A stretch of 64,000 bases of DNA from Vanilla planifolia. Lineage: Eukaryota > Streptophyta > Magnoliopsida > Asparagales > Orchidaceae. Where the stretch lies: positions 407,001 through 471,000 of the forward strand of contig JAIUJO010000291.1 of assembly GCA_023846275.1 (NCBI GenBank), read 5' to 3'. Below the pieces are notes generated by a model that was given only the letters and a program-made list of their open reading frames with translations, was not told where the DNA came from and did not search any database. Made by a program: the position numbers and the translations under genes. Shown here in pieces: positions 13,316 through 25,800 of this stretch (positions within the stretch are counted from its first letter, which is position 1; every line of letters begins with the position of its first letter).

Positions 13316-13700
13316 TTATGGAAAAGTCATTCTACCATAAAATGTCAAAAAAGAAATTAGATAGACAAAGATTAAATACGTATATAGACGTAGACCATAA
13401 AGTCTTTGAGGAATATGAATTCCTTTTCTACTATATAAAGACTTCTTTTTGAAGAGATTGAAGCTAAAATTTATGGAAATGAATATCTTTCTGGATTTCA
13501 AAATGAGGAACAAACATAGAAAACATGAGGAGAGCACATAGTAACCAGTGCATATTGCTACTAGTGAGTGTGGCTATTCACAACTAGCTTCTCTACAAAA
13601 CTATGGGCCAAAAACTAGAGACCCTAACACAAGAACTATAAAACCACTAAATGTGTAGGTTCAGATGTTACATTAGTGACCTTTACAACCCATACAACTT
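13316..13700 (-). other. Putative viral intergenic region
   Basis: Neither strand shows coding sequence resembling the viral polyprotein here. A minus-strand TATA-like TATATAG lies at 13,431-13,437 and might be the viral promoter. A methionine-tRNA primer-binding site of the usual pararetroviral type was looked for and not recognised. The 73-codon minus-strand frame at 13,316-13,537 has no recognisable domain. Confidence 0.35.
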
Positions 13701-15010
13701 TACTGTATTCAAGTTAAGACCTTTAACTAGTCTAATGCCACTTGTCTAGATAAGATGAAGTGTTTGATTCTATCATCACTCCATTCTATTTCCCATATTA
13801 TGATATTATTGAAAGCCTCTAATATCTCTAGATTTGTTAAATATAGTGTATAAGGGATAGTATAAGGATCATCTTTTTTAGGATTCTCAAAAAAAAATTA
13901 TAATCTACATTCTAGAGTATTTCCAAATTATATTTTGCTCAAGAAAATATACTAAAATTTTATCACCGTCAACTATATTCTTTAATAATGGGACATCAAT
14001 CTATTTTCTTAAAGATTGTTTGTCCCCCTAAATTTCACCTCTAATTTCTTCACAAAGAAGCTTGTATCTTTTTGAAAAGGAAGTATCAACTTAGTGATTG
14101 AGACTTGTTTATGAGAGTGCCTAAGATCTTAATTCTTGCTTCCTTAGAATTCCATAGGTTCATTCTCAAGAGCAAGATTGTATGGTGAGCTTAATGAAGC
14201 ATTTTTTAGTGAAATCATTTTCAAAGAAAGTCTAAAAACATGTTGTAGTCTCCATAAATATGGCAACAAATTTTGTTAAGCTGCACTAGCTCTACAATAA
14301 TAATCCTTGAAATGAATGTTGTACTTAAAAGTTTAAGAACATTAAGTTCTTCAATAAAGACTATGTAGTATTTTTATAATGATAACTCTAGGATAACATA
14401 AATAAACTTACAAGCCCTCTTCATAGGGGCATGATGAACTCTCAATGTTTCAAAGATATCTATGTCTAGTATGTTAAAAAATTAACCAGTAATCCTTTTC
14501 CAGTAGAAATAGTTTTAAGAGAATTCATTTAAGTAGACATTGTATTTTCATAGCTAGTTTTACCTTGTATTTGAAAACATATTGTTAAACCTTTTGTTTG
14601 AGTATGAACACTTCATGGGGAATTACTTCTCTGGAATTTGATAACCTTTGTGATTCTTGCTTGACACAATCTTATATCTCCATTTTCTTTTATGGTTTTC
14701 ATGTGCAAGCTTTCATTATGCCCATTTTCAACATATTCAACATTTATCAACTTTATTTCCCTTTCTAAATTAAGATTTTCTAATTTTGTTACTCCTTGAT
14801 TTAAGAAAAGTAACCTTCAATAAAATCCATGTTATACAAGATTGGATTATGGTCTTTCTAGTATTTCACAAATGATCCAATAAGAACTTATGGACCACTT
14901 TAACTAGATACTGAGATCTATATTGCAAATGTGAATTCCAAGGAAATCTATTTAGTGTAAAAGCCTCAAAAGAAACTTGTTCGGAAAAATGAGAGTTTGA
15001 GTATGCCATT
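13700..15010 (-). pseudogene. Decayed coding-like region downstream of viral pol
   Basis: This lies 3' of the RNase H remnant on the viral strand. A 47-codon minus frame at 14,866-15,009 starts MAYSNSHFSEQVSFEAFTLN. Further coding-like pieces in shifting frames follow, for example near 14,600-14,800 and 13,780-13,950. The sequence is not recognised. Its position matches the extra downstream ORF present in some Caulimoviridae (Tungrovirus ORF4), but that comparison is by position only. It could instead be noncoding virus-derived sequence. Confidence 0.4.
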
Positions 15011-15189
15011 TTGAACGAAATATATTAGTGTTACGTTTTGTTACCTCGTAAAAATGTTTTGTAGTAATTTTAGTTGAAGGCATTCCTTGGCCTGCCACAG
15101 GTTTAAGACTTTCTTTCACCATTTATAAGGTTAATTTATGAATTTTTTTTACCCTTTGTCTATTAATATTCTATTATATAGCCATTGTG

Positions 15190-15614
15190 GCCTTCTTTGG
15201 GAGGTTTTTCCTTAAGTATATAGAATAGGTGATAAGCTAAACTCTTACCTTTCCCATTTATTTGTTCAATGACTATATTATATCCATCATTAATAAGAAA
15301 AAAACTAAATAATAGCCACTATTTGTGGCCAACATATTTTAAGAAATTATATTATAAAATGCTAAGACATATTCTTAATAAATCATAAGAGTAAATTATC
15401 TTGTATTTTTTAAGAAAATTCATTGTTTTGTATGCTGCATATACATGCTAAAGTTTTTGCATATGTGGACATTATTTCACTTTTATAAATTTTACTAAAA
15501 TATTTACCTATATGGCCATACTTTTTGGAAGCTTCCTTATATTTTTTCCATTTTATTATACCTAACCAAGCTTCTAGACATCTATCTACTTCTTCCATTA
15601 AGTAACTATCTAGA
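15190..15614 (-). pseudogene. Viral RNase H remnant
   Basis: A 62-codon open stretch at 15,410-15,598 begins MEEVDRCLEAWLGIIKWKK. It aligns by eye with the start of badnavirus RNase H, where a Glu-Thr-Asp-Gly segment precedes Gly-Trp-Gly-Gly. Here the Asp is kept but the Gly is Arg. In another frame further downstream the piece YNIVIEQINGKGKSLA (near 15,240-15,290) fits the C-terminal part of the domain. At least one frameshift and several stops separate the two parts, so it cannot be functional. Confidence 0.75.
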
Positions 15615-16480
15615 TGAGATAATTGTATAGGAGATATTTCTTTGACAATCTACTTCAACCTTTTTACTAACTGGATATCTTGATTATTGATATGCAACTT
15701 TCCATTTAACCTAATATTTTCATATGCAAAAAAAGAATTTACCTAAATTAGGAGTAAAAGAGCATGCACAAAAAATTTTTTTTAGAAAATTCTAATATCT
15801 TTTAGTATTTCCAAGTTATCTCCCATGTTTAAGATAAACAAACTTATGTGACCTTGGAATTTTAGTTGTCCATTTAAAATATTTCATTCTAAAATGTTAA
15901 TAAATCATTTATTTATTTCCATCTTCTTTTTGTAAGTATCTATGAATTTATTATGTTTTTCAACATGTCCATTTTTGTTTGAAATATAGCTAGTGTATTT
16001 CTAAGTCAAAAGGGCATAATTAGCAATTCATAATGCCTATTAGCAACTATAAATGTTGAGATGGTATATTTTCTTTATCTAATGCCACTTTCCATAGTTT
16101 TGATGCTACTTTGAATGTACTATAAATATTTCTATCATAAATTCTATGTACTGTATTTTCTTTGCTAGGTATAATATACGCATAATCTATAGTGCTACCA
16201 TTTGATAATCTATAATCAAATATCATCCATGTTTTTTCTCATATAATTTCACAATTTGTTTTGACAATAAATAAAGCAACTTGCTAAGGACTATTACTTT
16301 TGCTTATTAATCTTGAATGTAATAATTCTATAATATACATTTTGTATTCCTCAAAGTCTTTTTGTTTGGCTATTTCCAAATTACTTATTGACTTGCTTTT
16401 GCTCCATTGCTTTAAAGGGTCTCCTCTTATAATTTTTAGTTCATCAAATTCATGAAATGATTTATTTTAAGATTTTCACT
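15615..16480 (-). pseudogene. Viral reverse transcriptase remnant
   Basis: Several RT blocks are visible on the minus strand. MIFDYRLSNGS at 16,200-16,230 fits the block containing the conserved N-[YF]-[RK]-x-L-N segment. STFKVASKLWKVALDKENIP near 16,050-16,130 fits the F-D-L-K-S-G-[FY] block with the catalytic Asp replaced. YELLIMPFDLEIH near 15,990-16,030 fits the M-P-F-G-L block. After the piece FIDTY near 15,940 the frame passes directly into KKMEINK, so the segment that should hold the Y-x-D-D active site is missing, apparently by internal deletion. Stops and frameshifts occur throughout. Confidence 0.8.
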
Positions 16481-16559
16481 TATCGTGTTAATTAAGTATA
16501 GGTTATGTAGGGTTTGAAAGCATCAAATTCTTCCATTTCTTGTTTGGAACTAAAATCAA

Positions 16560-17115
16560 CAATTTCTTTTACTATGTTTTGAGAACACTAGAGGATTAGA
16601 GAATATGGTGTCAAATCATTTAAACATTATTTGTTTATCATCTTCTAAAGTTTTACTTCCTCATAAATTTCTAAAAAAATTCATTCCAATTATCATTTCT
16701 ACTTGGTTGAATTGTTTATGGATATTGGTTATAATTTTATCAACTATTTCCTTATTTTCTATTGTCTTTAATATCTTACCTTGGTATGCAAGTGTTCAAG
16801 TATATTGAGGTGGAATATTTTGATTTCAACAATATTGGATTATGCTCCAATATCTCTAAGCTAACCAATGTGATTGTGTGACCATCTTCAAATTAAAGTT
16901 TGCAGATGATGTCAATCAATTTTTTTTGTCAATATTCGATTTTGTAAAATTCAATAACTCTTTTATGTCTAAAGTATTATTTTTAATCCATGTTTTTCTT
17001 TTATCTTTTATTGTGATAGCTTAAACTTTAGTTTTAAATTATTTTTTAATATTTTATAACCTTCCTTAAGATTTTGTGTCATATTATATCCTAATTTTTT
17101 AGCCCAAAACCTACA
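16560..17115 (-). pseudogene. Viral aspartic protease remnant
   Basis: The minus-strand piece EMIIGMNFFRN at 16,670-16,705 matches the C-terminal conserved block of badnavirus-type proteases (I-G-x-N-F). It lies between the cysteine motif and the RT, the expected order. The D-T-G active-site segment was searched for upstream (about 16,850-17,000) and not recognised. The frame is broken by stops. The plus-strand frame at 16,605-16,808 is its antisense shadow. Confidence 0.65.
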
Positions 17116-17120
17116 TAGTC

Positions 17121-17309
17121 TTAGTTACAACTTATACATATTGTTCTTTTTTTTTTGACTAAATCTTTTTGACATTTTTCACACTTTTGTCTTTTTTTAA
17201 TTTTGAAATCTTCAAATTCATTTTCACAATATACTTCTAATTTTAAATTTATAAGTTTTAAATAGATATTGGGTGTCTTAACATAAATTCCATTCGTTTC
17301 TATATTCAT
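17121..17309 (-). pseudogene. Cysteine-rich motif of the viral polyprotein
   Basis: A 62-codon open minus frame ends with CEKCQKDLVKKKRTICISC. The spacing C-x2-C-x11-C-x2-C equals the first half of the second cysteine motif known from badnavirus polyproteins (C-x2-C-x11-C-x2-C-x4-C-x2-C). A stop follows one residue after the last cysteine, and the remaining cysteines are not found. The segment sits directly upstream of the protease remnant. This diagnostic spacing is the best clue to the viral genus. Confidence 0.7.
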
Positions 17310-18590
17310 ATTTAAAAGAACTAGGTCTACATCTTCTAGTATAACTTCTTCATCAAAACAATTATGGATATCACTATCTTATTTTCATTTATTTTTGTTT
17401 AGCCTTATAATATCAAATTCTTCTTTAATGTCTACTTTTGAATACATCTTTAATCTTTTTCTATCTACTATCTTATTTTGCTAGTGTTTATTGAAATAAC
17501 CTATTTCTTCGTAAATCAAGAATTTGTAATTTTTTTGAGGTTGTTTATGAGTTCTAAAACTTTTTACTTTTTTCACCTTAAATTACCTTATTTATAATAT
17601 TTGACTCGTCATAATTGTTTCTGACTTGTGGTCGCACCATGGTATGCTATTATCATTATTTTATTTCAATAACGAGGATTTTACTTTGTTTATTCGCTTG
17701 TCATTCCACGTATTTATTTTTAAGATCATTTAAAATGAACATAATTCTAGAATTACTTTCTATGATACAATTATAACCTGCTAATTCATTACGTTTTTTG
17801 TTAACTATGTTTATAGTAGTTTAGAAACTTTACCAAAAAATTAATTACTTAATGTGACGTCCATAAAATGTCAACTTCTTTGTGCTGCTAGATTTAAATA
17901 CTCTTAACTAAAAGGTATTATATTGTTGAAACAAGTTATTACTAATCATTCTAAATCTTGCATAGCTTGATCCTACGGAATGTTTCTATGCTTATGATGA
18001 TTTGTCAAATTTAGTTACCAACATTAGAGGGATTATGTACTACTTATATAGCAATTGCTGAAAATCTTTGGGAATATGATAATTTTTTACTATGAAATAT
18101 TCATTTTATTATTTCTCCTTAAAACATGTAAACAAATTGGACAATTTCTAGGGGTTTCATGTTTTGAAATTCAATTAATGTGTTTGTGGCATCTCTTCCC
18201 ACTTATCTAATAATTCTTACAATTTTTAAGAATGGGTTCTTCCTTAAGATGAGAATCAAAAAGGGGTACCATGATGCTTCAAAACTTTTTAATATTTTAG
18301 GATTGGGTGCATTTTGGCATTGAATAAAAAATTGAACATCTTAAGCTTCTAAATAACTATTCCAATCACCTCTCCAATCATAATTAGAACATACAACATA
18401 TAAAGCTACTTCTTGTTCCTGTAATTATTTATTTTAATAAAACTATTCTATGGCATGTTGGGTAAGATATTTAGAGTCCAAGGAGTTAATCATTATCTAA
18501 ATCTTCTCTTAAGAGAGCAACATAATGATTAGAAATTCTACAACTAAGCCTACCATAGCAATCAAAAAATATCTTGCCTCGTATGGGATA
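17310..18590 (-). pseudogene. Viral coat-protein-like region
   Basis: This is the stretch between the N-terminal region and the cysteine motif. A basic run near 17,560 followed by YEEIGYFNKH (near 17,500) is placed like a C-C-H-C zinc knuckle, but all of its cysteines are gone. Upstream pieces such as FQNMKPLEIVQFVYMF (near 18,130) are coding-like. Assignment rests mainly on position and the degenerate knuckle. The region is full of stops and frameshifts. Confidence 0.5.
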
Positions 18591-19745
18591 TATGTTTAGT
18601 TTTGATGTACTCAAAAGATATTTCACTCTATTAATAAACGTTGTTAACTAGATACTAATTTTGATTTCATAATTTTGATCTAAAATGATGCTAAAGATCT
18701 TATGATATCTAGTTCATTTATATCATATCTAATCTCTGGTGAGTTTCATCATTTACAAACAAAGGCTTTGCAAATGATGATATTCTTTTATTTATATCAT
18801 ATCCTATTATTTTCTTGGCTATTTGTTTTTTTAATAAAGATTTCTAGTTGGAATTAAATAATTGAGTGTAAAAAAATATATTTATCTTCCATTAATCATG
18901 TCTACGTCTAAAATTTCAAATAAACTCTATCTAAGATTACTATTATCGATATCTATCATCACTATTATTATTTTTGTGTCTTCTCGATTTCATTCTACTC
19001 CATTAGCTGCTATCATATATAACCTATACGCAAAAAAAACAAATTCATTATCTATGTTACTTTGTTGTGTCCTAAGAGTTATTTACTCTAAGTGAGTAGT
19101 CACAACATTTTTGTAAGCAACTTCTTGTTCATTGAAATTCTTTAACAAACTTTGTTCAATTCATTTTTCCTTTACTATATAATATTTCTCAAAGAATTAA
19201 ATTTAAATTTTAGTCTTTAAAATTCAATAATCGTTGTTCAGCATCTATTAATACTTCTCCTTCTAATGTTTTCCTTTATGATTGTTTAGGCATTTATTTA
19301 AACTATTAAATTTTTCTAATATTATTATTTTCTCTACTTTTTATTTCTTTTGAGTTTAACACATTCACCAAGTTGGAAATTTACTCTTTTGTTTCTCTAT
19401 TATTTGTTTCTATCCAAGAGATTTTTCGAAATGTGATAATTGAGTTCTCTATTATTTGTTTCAGCATCATGTAATGTCTATCATTCTAATAGTTCTCTTT
19501 TTATCTCACGAGTTACTGCTAATTATATGATTATTTTGATTAACTACTTAATAATTATCTTATCTCCTACTAATGCAGGAGTATTTATACTGTTTATGTC
19601 AGAGTCTTTTCTATTATGGTTGTATTCAATTTTAATGAAATAAATATCTAGGTTTTCATTAAAAAAACTTTTTCTTTCAAACTCTGTTAAGTTTCAACAT
19701 GCCATTTTGCATAGAATTCTTCAAATTATTTTCTCTAATCATTTA
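18591..19745 (-). pseudogene. N-terminal part of the viral polyprotein
   Basis: Minus-strand pieces in successive frames, such as IDAEQRLLNF (near 19,230) and NREDTKIIIVMID (near 18,960), suggest the start of the polyprotein, including a movement-protein-like part. Homology of the individual pieces is weak. The placement comes from the consistent order of the better domains downstream. The plus-strand frames at 18,862-19,095 and 19,440-19,643 are antisense to it and not supported as genes. Bases 19,745-19,855 show neither clear viral nor satellite sequence. Confidence 0.45.
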
Positions 19746-19855
19746 AGCTAACATGAAAGCCTTTTAGGTCAGTGATCATAATATAAGATGATCTTATAAG
19801 TTTCAAAAAGACTCTAACCAACAAAAAGCTAGCATTGATGAACAGAAGTCTTAAA

Positions 19856-22800
19856 ATTAGGTATGAATAAAAAGTTCTCACAAATGATGCTAAAATAATA
19901 GTAAATAAAATAATTAAAAAACTATATGGAAATTATTTTCAAAATGGATAAAGCTCTTTGACTATAGTGCAATGACATTTGATTTATCTTCATTTCAAAT
20001 AATTATAGATTACTGAAGTAAGAAAAATTATGAATAACAAATTATTTTTTTAATATTATGTGCATATGTTATAAAGCTGAAATATAATAAACCAAAGAAA
20101 TATATTATCAGTTAATGAAAGCAATGTAGAGGCTGCACAAGAGTCAATTTTTCATTTCAACATAATATAACCATATCAATTTGAAAGTTTTGATGAAATT
20201 AAATAGATGGTACAAAAAAATAGCACTCCAAGATACCTTTGGGATTGAGTATAACATCTTCAACTATCAAATGAGACAAAAAAATCAATATAAAAACTAT
20301 AAAAAAATATTTAAAAATATAAAAATTAATATTTAATTAGACACAACTTGTCAAGATGTGTCCAATGACATCAGTTTTATCTTCATTAATAGTCATTTAT
20401 AATTATTGTGAGTACCAAACAAATTAAAAATAAATAATATTGAATTGTCATTCTAATTTTGATTAATATATAATAAAATTGAAATGAGAAAAAGTGAAGT
20501 AATATAATATAAAAAAACCAAAGCGATGTAAAGGTCACTTGATTGGACAATTAGAGTTTCAAATTAATATAACCAATTTAAATGAAAATTTTTGAAGAAA
20601 ATAGGATAAAGAGTATTGGAAGTTTCCTTCCAAGCTCTAACATGATTGTGTTTAATGCTTTTAATGATTAAGGATAGAATCAAAGTATCTCATAATATAT
20701 GCCAATATAAATAAAACTAAAATTTTAGAAAAAGAAAAATAAATATTTAATTGTATAAAGCTTGATAAGCTAGGTTCTATGATGTTTGTTTTATCTCAAT
20801 CAATCCACATTTGGAATTACTACGAATCACAGAATAAAATAAGAATAAATAATATAATAATATATTATATTAATATTAAAGTAAATATATAATAAAGCTA
20901 AGAAGAGATAAACAAAACAGTTATAATATAACCTAATTAATACAATTTGAAGGTCACTCAACAAAAGATTTAGAGTTAGTAACATAAAAAATCAAAGTGA
21001 AAATTTGAAAAATGAGAGAAATTATATTAAAAAGTTGCATTCCATGACACAAAAGAGATCAAGTATAATATCATCAACCATCAAATTATGCAAAAATTTA
21101 AATGTTTAGTTAAGTGTTCCAAAATCTTATTAAAATACTGTTAAAAATATATAAATTAAAGTTTAATTTGATTGAATTCTTTTAGAAGAACTAATGTCAT
21201 TTGTGTCAACTCCAGCAAACCTAGTTTATAATTACTACAAATCATGAAATACAAAAACATAGATAATAATGATAACGATATTATGTTAATATCTATTAAA
21301 TCTAAAATGAGATAAATAATGACATTGTAATATAAACAAATCAAAATAATGTAAACATTACATGAGGGAATTAGAGTTTCATAGTATTATGAATAAATCA
21401 TGGTGAAAATCTTCAATAAAATCACGTAATTTTGTATGTGAAAGTGCAATTATCTCCATCATCAAATCAAGCTCAAATCAATAATTCTTATAAACTATAC
21501 AAATAATCTAAAAAATAAAATATTTAAAAAAAAATTAATATTTGATAAGATAGAGTATATCAATAGAAGTTTAAGCACAACTATTTCATCTCCATAGCAC
21601 CATGGTTTGAATTACTACAAATTAAAAGAATAACCACAAATAATAATTAATTATTATTATTATATCAAGTAGATATATGTTAGAGCATAACTTAGATTAA
21701 TGAAGTAATGTAATATAAAGAAATAAGAGCAAACCATTTGAAGAAAAAATAAAGAATTTTGAGAATATTTCTTTCTAATATGTTATTGAGAATAAATGCA
21801 ACAACCTTGATTATCAAAAGAGAAATAATCAAAAAATCAAGTAAAGCATGAAAAAACTATTAAAAAAATAATTAAAAATATAAAATAAATTTTTAATTTG
21901 ACACTGCTAAATAAGACATTATGATGGATTTTTTGTCTCCATCAAAAAATCTTTATAATTACTGCAAATTAAATTTATCGATATAGATAAATGAAAATGA
22001 AACTTTATTTTTGCTCCATTACATTAATCAAAATGAATTAGATTGATTGTAACATCTATGTTCATCAAATCACATATGAATCAAAATATCTCTAAGGCAT
22101 GCAACCTCATTTATTTAAATAAAAATAAAATATTATTATGAAATTAAGAAAATATAAATTAAAATTGAGATGAGATAAATTTAGGAAATATAATATAAAA
22201 AATAAAGGTATTATAAAGGTCACATGATATAAGAATTACATTTTATAGTAGCATAACCAAATCAAAGAAAACATTGAGAAAATGGATGATTTGTGTGGGA
22301 ATATTTCCTTGCAAGATTTCAAGGAATGAGCATAACATCCTCTATTATTAAATCAAGTACGAACCAATATGTCTAAAATTGCTTGACAAACCCTAAAATA
22401 TTTGAAATTTAAAAATATAAGAAAGAGAATTTGATTGGATAGTAGTCATCGAGAGGAGTCTAACGATATTTGTTTTTTTCATAGTTAGATCATAATTTGA
22501 ATTTTTATGAATTAATAAATTAAGGAGCCTAAATAATAATTAATAATTATTTTTATATTTAATAAACATATAATAAAGATAAAATGAGATAAATTAATGA
22601 AATATAATATAACAAAATCAATGCAATGAAATGTTAGAGTTACATAGTAATATAACAAAATTAAAATGAAACATTTAAAGAAATAAAAAACATTGTTTGA
22701 CACGACTACATTTTATGATGTTAAGGAGATCTAGAGTAATAGGTTTAGTCATCAAATCAAATACGAATCAAAATACTCATAAAGCATCTTAAAATCCTAG

Positions 22801-25800
22801 ATAGTAAATTTTTCAGAAGTACAAAAATGAATGTTTAAATAAGAAACCGCTCATCAACATGAGTCTAATGTCATTTGCTTAGTTTCATTTAGAATTACCA
22901 CTAATTTTAAAAGTATATAAATGATAATAACATTAATAATAATAATAATATTACAATAATAATAAATATAATAACAATAATAATAATATTTTATATTTGA
23001 GTTATAAGAAAAATTAAAGTAATATAATCAATTGTATATGATAAAAAGTCAATCAATAGAAGATTTAGAATTACATAGTAATATAACAAAAATAAAAGAA
23101 AAAAGTCTTAAGAAATTTGTGAAATGAGTCAACAAAGTAGTGGTTCAAAATATTAAAGAAAATGATTGTAACAAGATCAACCATCAAATAAGTTATAAAT
23201 TTCAATATTTCATAAAAATTTAAAGCCCAGAAATGTAAAATATTAGAATATAAAAATAATATTTAATTAGATAAAGCTTGTGCAGATGAGTTTAATAACT
23301 TTTGTTTCATTTCAATCAAACCTAACTATGAATTACCTTTATTTTACAAATAACAAAAACATAAGAAATAATCAATTTATTTTTTTAATATTTAGTAAAT
23401 AAAAATTAAAGTTGAAATGAGATAATATAAGAAATATAATACAACCAAATTAAAACAATTTAAATTTTCACATAAGAGGAGAATTAGAGTAATATAACCA
23501 AATAAAAATAAAAAATTAAAAAAATGTGATTAATTATCTAAGAAAGTTGTGTTCCAAGATGCTAACGACATTAAGTGTATCATACATGAACACCAAATGA
23601 CGCACTCAACAAAATTCATAGTAAAGTATGCTAACATGGTAAAAAAATAAAATATTAAAAAAATATAAAATGAAGATCTAAATGTATAGAGTTCATCAAC
23701 TTGAGCCCTCCAACATTTGTTTTGTCTTTGTTTATCCTCATTTCAATTTCCTAAAAATTACCAAGATAGATAAAAATATTAGCAATACATTAATCTTTTA
23801 ATGTTAGGTAAATATATGATAAAGCTAAAATGATATATGTTGAAAAACCATAATATAAATAAGTCAAAATAATGAAAATGTAACATGATAAAAGAGTTAA
23901 TGCTTAATTGTAATGCAAACTACTCAAAGTGGAAAATTTTCAAATATAAAATAAATTGTATGAAAAGGTTGCATTTTAAAATACTAAAGATATATACTAC
24001 AACATTACTAATCATCAAATAAAATATAAATAAAAATATCTCATAAAATATGTCAAAATATTAAAAATAAAATAAAATAAAAAATTTATTATTTAATTTG
24101 ATAGAGTTGGTCATGGCAAGTCCAATGGCCTTACTTTCATGTCAATTGAATTTTCTTAGGGATTACTACAAATTGCCAGATTATGTATGTATTTAAAAAA
24201 ATAAATTATTATTTTTTATTAACTTTTTATTAAAGCTAAAATAAGATAAATTAAAGTAATGTTTTAAGAAAAATCAAAGTAGTGTAAAAGTCCTAAAAGA
24301 GGCAAATTATGTTTTTATAGTAATATAATAAAATTAATTCAACAAATTTAAAGAAATAAGATAAATTATATAAGAAATTAGATTCCAAGATATTAAAAAA
24401 CATCAAGTGTAACGTCCTTAATCATCAAAATATGTATGAAGAAAATTGTCTCATAAATAAAAAGATAAAATGTTTCAAAAATGTGATAAATTTGAAAAAA
24501 TGAGATAAAATTTATGAGAAAATTGCTTAACAAGATACGAAGTAGGACAAGTGTAACATCCTCGATTACCAAAGAAGGTACGAATCTAAATATCTCATTA
24601 AATTGCAAAAATGTTGGAAATTAAAAAAGAAAAAAATATAGAAATAATTATGTAATAGGTTATAGCTCAATGAGACTAGTCCAACAATATTTATCTCGTC
24701 TTAATGAGACATTGTTTTGACTAACTATGAATTACAAATGAAGATAAGTATAAATAATAATAAATTATTATTTCGAAAAATATTAAATATAAATTAATTT
24801 TGGAATGATATAAACCAAAAATTATATTACAACTAAATAAAAGCAATCAAACAGTCAGACAGATGGAGAATTAGAGCTTCATAATAATATAAGTAAATCA
24901 AATGTAACAAAGTGAATAAATGAGTTATGTTGCAGATGGAAGTTTTATTCCAAAACATAATATAGATTAAATGTAATATTCTCAAATCATCAAAATTAGA
25001 TATAATTTGAAATGTTTCAAAAAAAACATACCAAAATAACAAAAAATAAACTATTTTAAAAATATAATAATTAAAAATTTACCTGAAAGAACTCATTCAC
25101 TATGGTACAATGATGTTTGTTTAATCTCGATCATACCTCATTTGAAATCACTATGAATTTTAAAATAAAAGCATATTAAATAAAAAATTATTATTTTAAT
25201 ATGAAACAAATATATTTAAAAATTGAAATGAGAAAAACTAATGCAATATAATATAACCAATTTAAAGCGATGTTAAAGTTGCACAGGGGGAACACGAGAG
25301 TTTATTTAACATATATCTAAATGAAAGGAAAAGGTTTAAAGCAATGACATAAATTTTATTAGAAAGTAGTATTGCAAGATATTAAGATGATCAAGGGCAA
25401 CATCATTGATCATCTAATCAAGTCTGAACAGAAATATACTCTAAAGCATTCCAAAACATAAGAACACTATTCTTAAACATATAAAAATGAATATTTCATT
25501 TGATACTACTTATTGTTAAATAAGTCCAACAATATTTTTTATCTTAATTGGATCTCATTTATAGTTATTGTGAATTACCAAAGTAAATAAGTACAAAGAA
25601 TAATAAATTATTTTTTTAATATCAAGTATTTCATGTTAAAGTTCAAATGTGATATATCAATGTAATTTAATGTAATCAAATCAAAGTAATGTAAAGGTTG
25701 AATGAGCATAGAATTATAGTTTTGTGCTATTATATCCAATAAAAAGTAAAAAGGTTTAAGAAATAGGATCATTTTTATGAGAAAGTTGCATTTTAAGCTA

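Larger units (their letters stand above)
13006..19855 (-). mobile_element. Endogenous pararetrovirus (Caulimoviridae), decayed
   Basis: About 6.85 kb of non-satellite sequence interrupts the array. On the minus strand it shows a decayed pararetroviral polyprotein in the expected order: N-terminal region, coat-like region with cysteine motifs, aspartic protease, reverse transcriptase, RNase H. A further coding-like stretch and an intergenic-like region follow. No integrase was seen, as expected for this family, whose integrations are incidental. There are many stops and frameshifts in every frame. The satellite flanks (..AAGGAGA at ~13,006 and AAAATTAGGTATGAAT at ~19,857) are close together in a normal monomer, so this is a single insertion with little loss of target. 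No perfect target duplication or LTR is visible. The cysteine spacing points to badnavirus/tungrovirus relatives. It cannot be expressed as an intact virus. Confidence 0.82.

Noticed and set aside
13006..19855. Ty3-type LTR retrotransposon as the source of the protease/RT/RNase H remnants
   Set aside because: No LTRs or integrase remnant were found, and the cysteine spacing C-x2-C-x11-C-x2-C upstream of the protease fits badnavirus-type pararetroviruses. A formal search has not been run.
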